Below are positions 7,499 to 13,542 of a stretch of DNA of 13,542 bases, in pieces. The notes below the pieces were generated by a model. The model made no database searches and was not told where the DNA came from. It was given only the letters and a program-made list of their open reading frames with translations. This DNA is from an uncultured Odoribacter sp. GTDB lineage: Bacteria > Bacteroidota > Bacteroidia > Bacteroidales > Marinifilaceae. The first letter of the stretch is position 1. The number at the start of each line of letters is the position of its first letter. A program made the translations under genes and the position numbers. The stretch is taken from contig URJC01000037.1 of NCBI GenBank assembly GCA_900548135.1, positions 1 through 13,542 on the forward strand, given 5' to 3'.

Positions 7499-8128
7499 TT
7501 ATTTTTGTTGTTTATTAAGTAATTTTTCCAATTCGTACATTCCTTTGGGAGTCGCAAAACTGCGGATAATATTTTCTACAATAGTAGAGACAATCATGGA
7601 GACCGGATATTTTAATTCACTGATCATTTCCGGCTCACCGATGAGATACATTTGCTTTACAAACAGGTAGACCTGGATCTCACGGTTGATGTCAGACCGG
7701 AAATAACCATCCCGTATCCCTTTGTCGATGACTTCGTTGAATAAATTGTGGATGAAAATCTGATCTTTATTGTTTATCCGTAAATAGACATCCGGATGAT
7801 ATTTTTTTAAATCGAATAAATTTGCCGGCATTCTGCTGTTAAAACTCTGGATAATACGGTCTCTGATCGACAACATAATTTCTATGGAATTATGTTGTTT
7901 CAATTCTTCGATATCTTTTTGTTTCCGGTGATCATTTATACGGAGCATCATGATCTGTTCGACAAGATCATCTTTATTACTGAAATATTGATATAAAGTT
8001 TTTTTCGATATCTTGAGATGCGAACAGATATCGTCCATTGAAGTACTTCTTAAGCCATATTTTAAAAATAACTCAGAAATATTTTCTAATAGTTCTTCTT
8101 TCGTCCGATTGAATTCGCTTTCTGTCAT
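7499..8128 (-). CDS. TetR/AcrR family transcriptional regulator of the efflux operon
   Basis: This 209-residue TetR-type repressor reads from the ATG at 8128. Residues about 8-58 form the N-terminal DNA-binding domain: helix TKEELLENISELFLKYGLRSTS, then the helix-turn-helix MDDICSHLKISKKTLYQYFSNKDDL, closely matching the family pattern. The C-terminal 150 residues form the mostly helical ligand and dimerisation region, with no recognisable subfamily. A start at 8203 is possible, but it would add 25 residues (MIFVLLRPMETIYIQNV...) unlike the family N-terminus. It would also begin upstream of the expected transcription start set by the -7 element at 8186-8193. The gene heads the pump operon on the same strand, and by analogy with AcrR-type regulators it probably represses it until a pump substrate binds. 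A 34-bp dyad overlaps its promoter region. AT content is high, and an 11-bp inverted repeat (7870-7898) lies inside the gene. Confidence 0.92.
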   Translation of the reverse strand: MTESEFNRTKEELLENISELFLKYGLRSTSMDDICSHLKISKKTLYQYFSNKDDLVEQIMMLRINDHRKQKDIEELKQHNSIEIMLSIRDRIIQSFNSRMPANLFDLKKYHPDVYLRINNKDQIFIHNLFNEVIDKGIRDGYFRSDINREIQVYLFVKQMYLIGEPEMISELKYPVSMIVSTIVENIIRSFATPKGMYELEKLLNKQQK

Positions 8129-8146
8129 GATAAAATTAAATTTGCA

Positions 8147-8180
8147 CATGAAAACGTTTTGAATATATATCGTTTCCATG
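8147..8180. promoter_or_regulatory. Candidate TetR operator: 34-bp imperfect dyad
   Basis: CATGAAAACG (8147-8156) and CGTTTCCATG (8171-8180) are inverted half-sites matching at 9 of 10 positions, separated by 14 AT-rich bases. A perfect inner palindrome AAAACGTTTT occupies 8151-8160. The dyad begins about five bases downstream of the -7 element at 8186-8193, so it covers the expected transcription start and the 5' leader of the regulator gene. A TetR protein bound there would block its own transcription. The symmetry is seen; operator function is inferred. Confidence 0.45.
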
Positions 8181-8185
8181 GGACG

Positions 8186-8193
8186 CAAAAGTA
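8186..8193 (-). promoter_or_regulatory. Bacteroidetes -7 promoter element for tetR-efflux operon
   Basis: On the minus strand TACTTTTG is an exact match to the TAnnTTTG consensus. It lies just beyond the block A terminator and about 58 bases before the chosen ATG at 8128. A clear TTTG at -33 is not found at the ideal distance. Transcription would start near 8178-8182, which rules out the start codon at 8203 for this transcript. Confidence 0.55.
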
Positions 8194-8244
8194 CAAAAAT
8201 CATGCCAATACAGAAGTAGAATACTGTTAAAAATAATTATATAA

Positions 8245-8280
8245 AAACAGGTCTGTATTTCTGAGAATACAGACCTGTTT
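8245..8280 (-). terminator. Strong rho-independent terminator of the SusCD-type operon
   Basis: Fifteen-base arms (8245-8259 and 8266-8280) pair perfectly around the six-base loop TCTGAG. The core is CAGGTCTGTATT against AATACAGACCTG. In the minus-strand direction the stem runs into TTTTTAT, a proper U-tract. It lies 22 bases after the stop of the discoidin-type lipoprotein and just upstream of the tetR promoter, so it separates the two minus-strand blocks. On the plus strand the stem ends in only three T residues. Confidence 0.9.
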
Positions 8281-8302
8281 GGTAATGATAGAATCAGATA
8301 TT

Positions 8303-9517
8303 CTATTCTTCGTCTACAAGTGCCTTTACATCTATTTCGCGGATCATGGCATAAGTTGTATTATTGGCACCCAGAATGGTGATTTTGATATAACGGGATT
8401 CTTTGAGAACTTTAAGATTGATGTTTATAGCACCGTTATTGGTTGCTCCGTCCAAGCCTTGATAAGTTCCTAAATCATTCCATTGAACATCTTTAGAAGT
8501 AGGAGTTTCTGTCGTGGATTCTATTTTAGCAGAAGTGGGGCCCCCTGAATTTCCATTTCTGCGATAAAGTGAAATGACAGAAGGTATAACCGTTTGTTTT
8601 AGATCCACTACAATATATTGAGGAAGGGTTCCGCTACTACTCCCGTCTCCATAATTACCTCTGTACCAAACTGAATGCCAGAAAGTGCCGTCATCGCCAT
8701 CGATGGCATTTGCTGCATAACCATTATCCCCTCCGGTTTCTTCCGAGGAAAAGTCAACTATTTCCCAGTTCGGAGTACCTGTTTCATTTACTTTTTCCAG
8801 TGTAACTTCAGTTTTAGTTTTAAACTCATCCTCTGTTACATTTGAACCATTCCCGATATAGTCAAAGGTTTGTATGGCATATTCATAGTCTGTTGCCTCT
8901 GAAAGTCCGGTAATATTCCATTCTGTATCGAGTGCAGAAAGTGTATCAATGTACATCCATTCAGTGTTCCCTTGTTCTTTCAGTTTAATAACAGTATACT
9001 CAAAATCATCTGCTTCAGGATTTTCCCAGCTTAGTAAAGCACTGGTAGCTACCGGAGAAACAGTCAGATTGGAAACAGATTCCGGGCCTTCATTATCTTC
9101 TATTGGCTGGAAATCACCTATCGCATAAACAATATCTGATTTTTGTAATTTTTTAGATATAGCTCTGACACCAATTTTATAAGCATCATTATACAAATGT
9201 GTGATTGTATAATGAGTAGACTGGGCAGGTGCTGAGTATAAGGTCGGATCTGCTTGATTTCCCTGCCATTCTACCAGGTAGTAGGCTACTTCTGAATTAT
9301 TGTTAGGAACTGTCCAGGTGATATTCAAACTGCGCTCGCCTGGGGTCACTGTTATATCGGAAACAGCAAAATCAAAAGTCCCTCCAGGTAAAGAATCTGT
9401 TATGGCAATTTCTCTGCCGCTTCCGGCAACCCCGTCTCCTTCGTTGCACTGAACAAAGCAGAAGGCAACTATTGAAAGAAGGAGTATTTTTCCTGTTTTT
9501 ATATTGAATTTCATCAT
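8303..9517 (-). CDS. Lipoprotein with two FnIII-like modules and a discoidin (F5/8 type C) domain
   Basis: This 404-residue lipoprotein has signal MMKFNIKTGKILLLSIVAFCFVQ, lipobox FVQC and lipidated Cys24. A Glu/Asp/Gly-rich stretch follows (NEGDGVAGSG), compatible with outer-membrane or surface sorting. Residues about 46-135 and 143-237 look like two fibronectin-III-type sandwiches (LNITWTVPNN and ALLSWENPEADDFEY, each with a late Tyr-rich strand). Residues about 247-400 resemble a discoidin/F5-8C fold: YAANAIDGDDGTFWHS is the classic entry motif, followed by QYIVVDLKQTVIPSVISLYRR and SRYIKITILG. Such domains bind glycans or other surface ligands. It is the last gene of the operon, seven bases after the previous stop, and probably acts as a surface binding protein for what SusC imports. 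No catalytic motif is seen. Pfam families such as DUF4998 or DUF5000 may cover parts of it; I cannot confirm which. Met2 could also be the start. Confidence 0.8.
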   Translation of the reverse strand: MMKFNIKTGKILLLSIVAFCFVQCNEGDGVAGSGREIAITDSLPGGTFDFAVSDITVTPGERSLNITWTVPNNNSEVAYYLVEWQGNQADPTLYSAPAQSTHYTITHLYNDAYKIGVRAISKKLQKSDIVYAIGDFQPIEDNEGPESVSNLTVSPVATSALLSWENPEADDFEYTVIKLKEQGNTEWMYIDTLSALDTEWNITGLSEATDYEYAIQTFDYIGNGSNVTEDEFKTKTEVTLEKVNETGTPNWEIVDFSSEETGGDNGYAANAIDGDDGTFWHSVWYRGNYGDGSSSGTLPQYIVVDLKQTVIPSVISLYRRNGNSGGPTSAKIESTTETPTSKDVQWNDLGTYQGLDGATNNGAININLKVLKESRYIKITILGANNTTYAMIREIDVKALVDEE

Positions 9518-9524
9518 ATTGAAT

Positions 9525-10628
9525 TTATTTGTATTGTTCTTTTATGATCACATAAGGACTAATTACTTCTATCAGCCATTTTCCCGGTTCATTGATTTTG
9601 TAACTATTTTTAAATCGTACTTGATAGGAGTAATAATTAACTCCCAAGGTATTGACCATTGTTTGGTACTCATCGGTCAGATTCCAGTATTGGTTGTCTA
9701 TGGTATAGTAAACCAGATACACATTGTCGCCAGTATTGTACATGCTCCCAAAAGCAGGGTAGGGAACAGTTGGAAAACGGAAAATACAGGAAGTGTCTGT
9801 GTAAGAAACTTTTTCTGAACTTCCGTTGATTGGCAGAGAATTGTCATGATAGCTGTTATAATTTGTCTGACTACTTGCATCATACCAGCGTTTGATGGCT
9901 TCCGGAGGGAAGGGGGTGCCTTCGGAGTCTTTTACAACCATTTCCAGTTCTACAATATCCGATGTCCCTACTTTGTATATTTTCCGGTAAGGGTGTGTAT
10001 TATTTTCAATCTGAGCATGTTCTGCTGTAGTATAGGGATTATGGTTGTCAATGTCAGTTTCGGTTCCGTTCGCAGAAACACCGTAAAAATAATCTCCGAA
10101 ATTTCCGGGCCGCTCGAACGGTTTGACCATTAACTTTACAACGCCAAAATTTTCAAAGATTTTTGAAGATTTACTGTTACTTGCCCGAACATCAACGCCG
10201 TATAATCCTTCGGATAAGTTCACTGTGGCGCTGTTGAATATAAGTTGTCCGCTATAGGAATTAATTTGAAGTGGATTTTCGTATGAAGTATACAGTTTTT
10301 CGTTTACCAGTTCCATCGTTGTATCGGTAGTTCCATCGTAGGCTGTACTCCATAATGATATCTCGTATTTTTGATTCAAAAATTCAGGCACTTCTTCCCC
10401 CGTTAATAAATTTCTGACTTGCACCAATTCGAAGGTGATCGGACGGGTTGAGCCATCTACATAAGGTATACTTGAGATCTGATAGATACCCCTGACAACT
10501 TCCAGCGTATCTTCTCTCATTTCTATGCCTTCGTAACTGAAAAAACCGACATCCGGTTTCTCGCAAGAAAAAAGCGAGATGATCAAAGCAAAGGCTATGA
10601 GTAAATTGGATGAATATTTCATGGTCAT
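9525..10628 (-). CDS. DUF5007-like outer-membrane lipoprotein of SusCD locus
   Basis: This 367-residue lipoprotein has hydrophobic signal NLLIAFALIISLF, lipobox LFSC and Cys22. The mature protein is rich in beta-strand, Tyr and Asn with no cysteine-protease, hydrolase or other catalytic signature. The N-terminal segment (IEMREDTLEVVRGIYQISSIPYVDGSTRPITFELVQVRN) resembles the start of Bacteroidetes DUF5007 proteins as I recall them, a family of unknown function encoded beside SusD and FAS1 genes. That assignment is from memory and should be treated as probable. The protein probably stays on the outer membrane with SusC/SusD. ATGs at 10628 and 10622 are both possible starts, differing by two residues. 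Gaps are seven bases on each side, so translational coupling within one operon is likely. Confidence 0.7.
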   Translation of the reverse strand: MTMKYSSNLLIAFALIISLFSCEKPDVGFFSYEGIEMREDTLEVVRGIYQISSIPYVDGSTRPITFELVQVRNLLTGEEVPEFLNQKYEISLWSTAYDGTTDTTMELVNEKLYTSYENPLQINSYSGQLIFNSATVNLSEGLYGVDVRASNSKSSKIFENFGVVKLMVKPFERPGNFGDYFYGVSANGTETDIDNHNPYTTAEHAQIENNTHPYRKIYKVGTSDIVELEMVVKDSEGTPFPPEAIKRWYDASSQTNYNSYHDNSLPINGSSEKVSYTDTSCIFRFPTVPYPAFGSMYNTGDNVYLVYYTIDNQYWNLTDEYQTMVNTLGVNYYSYQVRFKNSYKINEPGKWLIEVISPYVIIKEQYK

Positions 10629-10635
10629 AATTCAT

Positions 10636-11301
10636 TTAATTTAAGACTGCTTCGTGAAAAATAAATTTGTGGCTATTTTGTAGAACATGGATCACTCCGG
10701 TAGTGGTGATCAAACCGGAGGTTTGTACCCGTATCCGTTCATCTCTTTCGCTGGTGGCGATATTGCCATTTACAGTGTCTTCGTATGAGTCAAAATAGTT
10801 TCCCACTTTTTTGATGAAAAAAAGATATTCGGGTTTAATAACCAGGTCACTCTGGTAAGCGTCCTGGGGTTCTTTGGACAATTTAAAATCAATACCAGCC
10901 AAGGAAGTGTAGATCCGTCCTTCTTGCGTCAGACTGTCCCGGGTGATGGTTTCTGCAAAAAGATACATTTGAATGGAATCAAATTCAGTGACTGGAATAC
11001 TGTCAAAAGTGTAGACGGCATCGGCATCCAGTCTTTTGCGTAATTCCAGTTCATCCCGGATGTATTCATTTATGGAGAAATTCGTGGGAGCATAGAACGT
11101 TCCGGCTTCATTCACCTTATCCTTTAAACCGGCAATATCGATGGCCATTACCAGTGTGTCAAACAGAGGGTTAGATTTCAGGTAGTCATAGGTAGTCATA
11201 TTTACATATGGGTTCGCTAGCCCTCCATCAATAAGATAATCATCATTTGTACAGGAAGTTATAAGTCCTGCTAATAAGAGTATATAAAGAATATGTTTCA
11301 T
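10636..11301 (-). CDS. Fasciclin (FAS1) domain lipoprotein
   Basis: This 221-residue lipoprotein has signal MKHILYILLLAGLITSC, lipidated Cys17 and an acidic TNDD just after it. One FAS1 domain fills the rest. It opens with a TTYDYLKSNPLFDTLVMAID helix pair (about 36-55), carries the H1-type motif GTFYAPTNFSINEY (about 67-80), and closes with the H2-type motif TTTGVIHVLQ (about 199-208). FAS1 domains are adhesion or ligand-binding modules in extracellular proteins; in Bacteroidetes they recur as lipoproteins beside SusC/SusD. The insert between the two motifs (about 82-190) is more diverged than the ends. The gene starts 18 bases after the SusD stop and ends seven bases before the DUF5007-like gene, placing it third in the operon. 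A role in surface attachment or complex assembly is inferred. Confidence 0.85.
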   Translation of the reverse strand: MKHILYILLLAGLITSCTNDDYLIDGGLANPYVNMTTYDYLKSNPLFDTLVMAIDIAGLKDKVNEAGTFYAPTNFSINEYIRDELELRKRLDADAVYTFDSIPVTEFDSIQMYLFAETITRDSLTQEGRIYTSLAGIDFKLSKEPQDAYQSDLVIKPEYLFFIKKVGNYFDSYEDTVNGNIATSERDERIRVQTSGLITTTGVIHVLQNSHKFIFHEAVLN

Positions 11302-11319
11302 GGTATGTATTTTTATATA

Positions 11320-12876
11320 TTAAATCTGTCCTTGCCAATAAGGTATTTGTACTAATTCACGATTGGCAGAGAACAAATCGGTATGTACAGGCCAATACTG
11401 ACCTTTTTTTGAGATACGTTCTGCAGAATACCAGGAGCATCCCTCCCAATAGTCGTTACGGATCCGGTCAAAGGCAATTTGTCCTTCGCCTACCAGTTCC
11501 CTTGCTCTTTCGTCGAATATGGCTCCGAGCAAATCAGTGTCACTGCCATTGAAATTACCGATTCCGGAACGGTTACGGATTTCATTCAGCAGGCTCCGGG
11601 CATTTCCGGTACGTCCCAATTTATACAACGCTTCAGCACGAAGTAGGTAGATACCGGTGAGGCGCATCAACAAGACATTGGAATTGGCGAAATAGGCTCC
11701 TTTGTTATTGGGGTCCTCTTGTTGGCCGGTTGAATATTTCTTTAACATTGGTGGCTGTGTGGTGTGTGTATTGCTATTTCCAAAGTTTTCAAAAAATAGT
11801 TCCCGGCGAATATCTCTTTCTGAATACAAGGCTTGCGACAGGGAAGCATCTGCTACCATCAGGTTTGATTGAGGGCTACCGGTTAATGAAGTATTGGTGT
11901 AGTTTTCACTCCACCAGGTCCGGGCATGAATATGCCAGCCGTAATTCATCCAATAAGTTTCACTTTGATCGATAGATACATTTAATTCGAAAATTCCTTC
12001 CGAACTTCTGCCTTCAAACATTTGTGTTACGGCATTTTCGTCAGAATAATCTACTAATGAACGCCCGCTTTCTGCAATTACAGTCGCCAAGCAATCATCT
12101 GCCATTTGTACCAGCTCTATATATTTTGTATTGTCATCTTTGTAACAATTGGCCAGCCACAGGCATACATCCGCTTTTAAAGATAAGGCTGCTGCTTTAT
12201 CTGCACGTATGGCATATTGATCAGATGTGGAACTTGTATAGTCCAGGTTGACTATAGCTGCATCCAGGTGCTCGAGGCAATATTCGAGGATATCCTGTTG
12301 GGAAGATTGCGCTTTACCGATTGTAGATCCTTCGCTTAAAGCCTGATCCACACTTTCTATGGATTCCTTCACCAGAGGGACATCACAATAGATACGGGTT
12401 AGCCAAAAATAGGTATAGGCATAAAGGAAATGGGCTTCTGCCTTAATCTGCATTTTTTCTTCGTGACCTGTGGCTGTATCTTCGTTGAAGTCGGTGTCTG
12501 ACAGATCATCAATATGATTCAATATTGTACTAGCGGTAGTGATTATTTGATAATAAGGCGTCCAATCTACCCACCAATCGTATAGATAGGCTCCTGCGTA
12601 ATTGCCGCTATAAGCATAATTGGGTATCCAGTGGTTATGTACCAATACTGTCTGTGAGGGTAAGTCACCATATAGATAAAACGGACGTTCTGTGAGTAAT
12701 GTCCGGCGGAATAAACTGTAAGTACCAGCCAGCAACTGACGGGTTCCACTTGCTGTGCCCCAGATTTGTTCGCCATTGGCTTTGCTGAGGGGATCCAGGT
12801 CCAGGTATTTCTGGCAACCGGAAAAGGAGAACATCCCCAGCATTATGAAAGCTATAATTAATTTATTTATTTTCAT
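11320..12876 (-). CDS. SusD/RagB family nutrient-binding outer-membrane lipoprotein
   Basis: This 518-residue protein reads from the ATG at 12876. The signal MKINKLIIAFIMLGMFSFSG ends in a lipobox FSGC, with Cys21 followed by QKYLDLDP, the standard SusD N-terminus. Family landmarks are the AEAHFLYAYTYFWLTRIYCDVPLV helix pair (about 146-169) and the late TPR-like region LLMRLTGIYLLRAEALYKLGRTGNARSLLNEIRNRSG (about 402-438). DERARELVGEG and the F-RIRND segment (about 455-475) follow. SusD caps SusC at the cell surface and captures ligand before import. Its ligand cannot be read from the sequence; the many Trp/Tyr residues near 76-110 and 309-326 are compatible with carbohydrate stacking. A start at 12900 would overlap SusC by 14 bases and put eight extra residues before the signal, so 12876 is preferred, leaving a 10-base gap after SusC. 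Confidence 0.93.
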   Translation of the reverse strand: MKINKLIIAFIMLGMFSFSGCQKYLDLDPLSKANGEQIWGTASGTRQLLAGTYSLFRRTLLTERPFYLYGDLPSQTVLVHNHWIPNYAYSGNYAGAYLYDWWVDWTPYYQIITTASTILNHIDDLSDTDFNEDTATGHEEKMQIKAEAHFLYAYTYFWLTRIYCDVPLVKESIESVDQALSEGSTIGKAQSSQQDILEYCLEHLDAAIVNLDYTSSTSDQYAIRADKAAALSLKADVCLWLANCYKDDNTKYIELVQMADDCLATVIAESGRSLVDYSDENAVTQMFEGRSSEGIFELNVSIDQSETYWMNYGWHIHARTWWSENYTNTSLTGSPQSNLMVADASLSQALYSERDIRRELFFENFGNSNTHTTQPPMLKKYSTGQQEDPNNKGAYFANSNVLLMRLTGIYLLRAEALYKLGRTGNARSLLNEIRNRSGIGNFNGSDTDLLGAIFDERARELVGEGQIAFDRIRNDYWEGCSWYSAERISKKGQYWPVHTDLFSANRELVQIPYWQGQI

Positions 12877-12886
12877 ATTCTTATTA

Positions 12887-13542
12887 TTAGAATTGAACAT
12901 TCAGACCAAAAACAAATTTACGGGCCTGAGGATAGCCATCCCCATAGGTATAGCCCCGGGAGTCAACGGCAGTGGCATCAATGACCGTTTTTGATTTTTG
13001 CCATTGACATACATTGTAAACTGTTCCGTAGACATAAATCCGGTCAAAACCGATTTTCTTCATCCATTCCTGATTGAAATTATAAGACAATGTGATATCC
13101 CTTACCTTCCAATAATTTCCATTTTCCCAGTACATGGATGAACCCCGGTAGCCGTAACGTCCTGCCGATCCCGGAACGCTTACCAGCAAAGAGGGATAAT
13201 AGCCACCGCTACCTTGGCCTGTCCAGATGGAATAGTCTGAAAGGTCTAAAGAGGCTTTCGTGTCCCAGGTTCCATAATCGTAGCGGTTTAGGATGCTTTG
13301 TGAAACATGGTCGTAGATATCGCGTCCGAATGCAAATTCACTGTTTACACGTAGTCTCCATTGCTTGTAAGAAATTTGCAGGTTTAAATATCCCTGGATT
13401 TTAGGATTAGAGTTTTTGTCAATCAATTGGGTATCCTCATCTGCATTGTCTGAAACCAGATAATTACCGTTGATGTCTTCCCATAAGGGGTAACCGGGTT
13501 GGACAGTGCCCCAAATACCACCTTTAGTAGGATCCAGTGGCA
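12887..13542 (-). CDS. SusC/RagA family TonB-dependent transporter, C-terminal part
   Basis: The minus-strand frame is open from the window edge to a TAA at 12887-12889, so about 218 codons of the C-terminus are visible and the start lies outside. A TTG at 13424-13426 is an internal Leu codon: translation upstream of it reads PTKGGIWGTVQPGYPLWEDI without a stop, typical SusC barrel sequence. Later landmarks are NPKIQGYLNLQISYK, RGSSMYWENGNYWKVRDITLSYNF and the final YPQARKFVFGLNVQF. The last ends in an aromatic residue, as outer-membrane barrels do for BAM recognition. The protein is the TonB-driven outer-membrane channel that works with the SusD encoded 10 bases downstream. The plug domain, any N-terminal signalling extension and the promoter are not in the window. 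SusC proteins are often about 1000 residues, so this is probably about a fifth of it. Confidence 0.94.
   Translation of the reverse strand, partial: PLDPTKGGIWGTVQPGYPLWEDINGNYLVSDNADEDTQLIDKNSNPKIQGYLNLQISYKQWRLRVNSEFAFGRDIYDHVSQSILNRYDYGTWDTKASLDLSDYSIWTGQGSGGYYPSLLVSVPGSAGRYGYRGSSMYWENGNYWKVRDITLSYNFNQEWMKKIGFDRIYVYGTVYNVCQWQKSKTVIDATAVDSRGYTYGDGYPQARKFVFGLNVQF

Noticed and set aside
10690..10720. Overlapping short inverted repeats (GATCAC/GTGATC and CTCCGGT/ACCGGAG) in the FAS1 gene
   Set aside because: The arms are 6-7 bases, mutually exclusive, and inside coding sequence for the conserved H2 region, so chance is sufficient.
12887..13426. A 179-residue protein starting at the TTG at 13426
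   Set aside because: The frame continues upstream to the window edge with SusC-like sequence, so this TTG is an internal Leu codon of a truncated SusC.
1..13542. tRNA, rRNA, CRISPR, insertion sequence or integrase signals
   Set aside because: I saw no cloverleaf, no regularly spaced repeats, no transposase or recombinase motif, and no terminal repeats with target duplications.

Overview
The window looks like a Bacteroidales chromosome, perhaps near Odoribacteraceae; the genus is inference. The signs are a SusC/SusD pair followed by outer-membrane-type lipoproteins, A-rich leaders in place of clear Shine-Dalgarno sequences, and promoter elements matching the Bacteroidetes -7 consensus TAnnTTTG. 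I see no RNA gene, mobile element or CRISPR array.

Layout. Positions 1-408 are an AT-rich edge region with no convincing gene. One plus-strand gene follows (409-1320), a YitT-family membrane protein. A two-armed terminator-like hairpin (1378-1414) separates it from everything else, which lies on the minus strand. Read in transcription order, right to left, the minus strand holds two blocks. Block A (13542 to 8303) is the end of a SusC/SusD locus: the C-terminal part of a SusC TonB-dependent transporter, a SusD lipoprotein, a fasciclin-domain (FAS1) lipoprotein, a DUF5007-like lipoprotein, and a lipoprotein with two fibronectin-III-like modules and a discoidin (F5/8 type C) module. Gaps are 7-18 bases, and the block ends in a perfect 15-bp terminator hairpin (8245-8280). 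Block B (8193 to 1426) is a complete efflux operon: TetR-type regulator, TolC-like outer membrane channel, periplasmic adaptor lipoprotein, HAE1-type RND pump, and a 98-residue PII-like protein.

How the genes work together. In block A, SusC and SusD should import an oligomeric nutrient across the outer membrane. The three accessory lipoproteins probably sit at the cell surface and bind ligand or matrix. No glycosidase, sulfatase or peptidase is present on the visible side, so the substrate is unknown. In block B, the adaptor and channel complete a proton-driven drug-type pump whose TM4 Asp pair and TM10 Lys are present. The TetR protein probably represses its own operon through a 34-bp dyad overlapping its predicted transcription start. 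The small PII-like protein may sense a ligand and adjust the pump, and a hairpin without a U-tract separates it from the pump gene.

Three start codons are set downstream of the longest possible reading: TetR (8128 rather than 8203), adaptor (ATG at 6016 rather than TTG at 6025) and SusD (12876 rather than 12900). The best candidates for something undescribed are the PII-like partner of a drug-type RND pump and the enzyme-free SusCD-FAS1-DUF5007-discoidin cassette.
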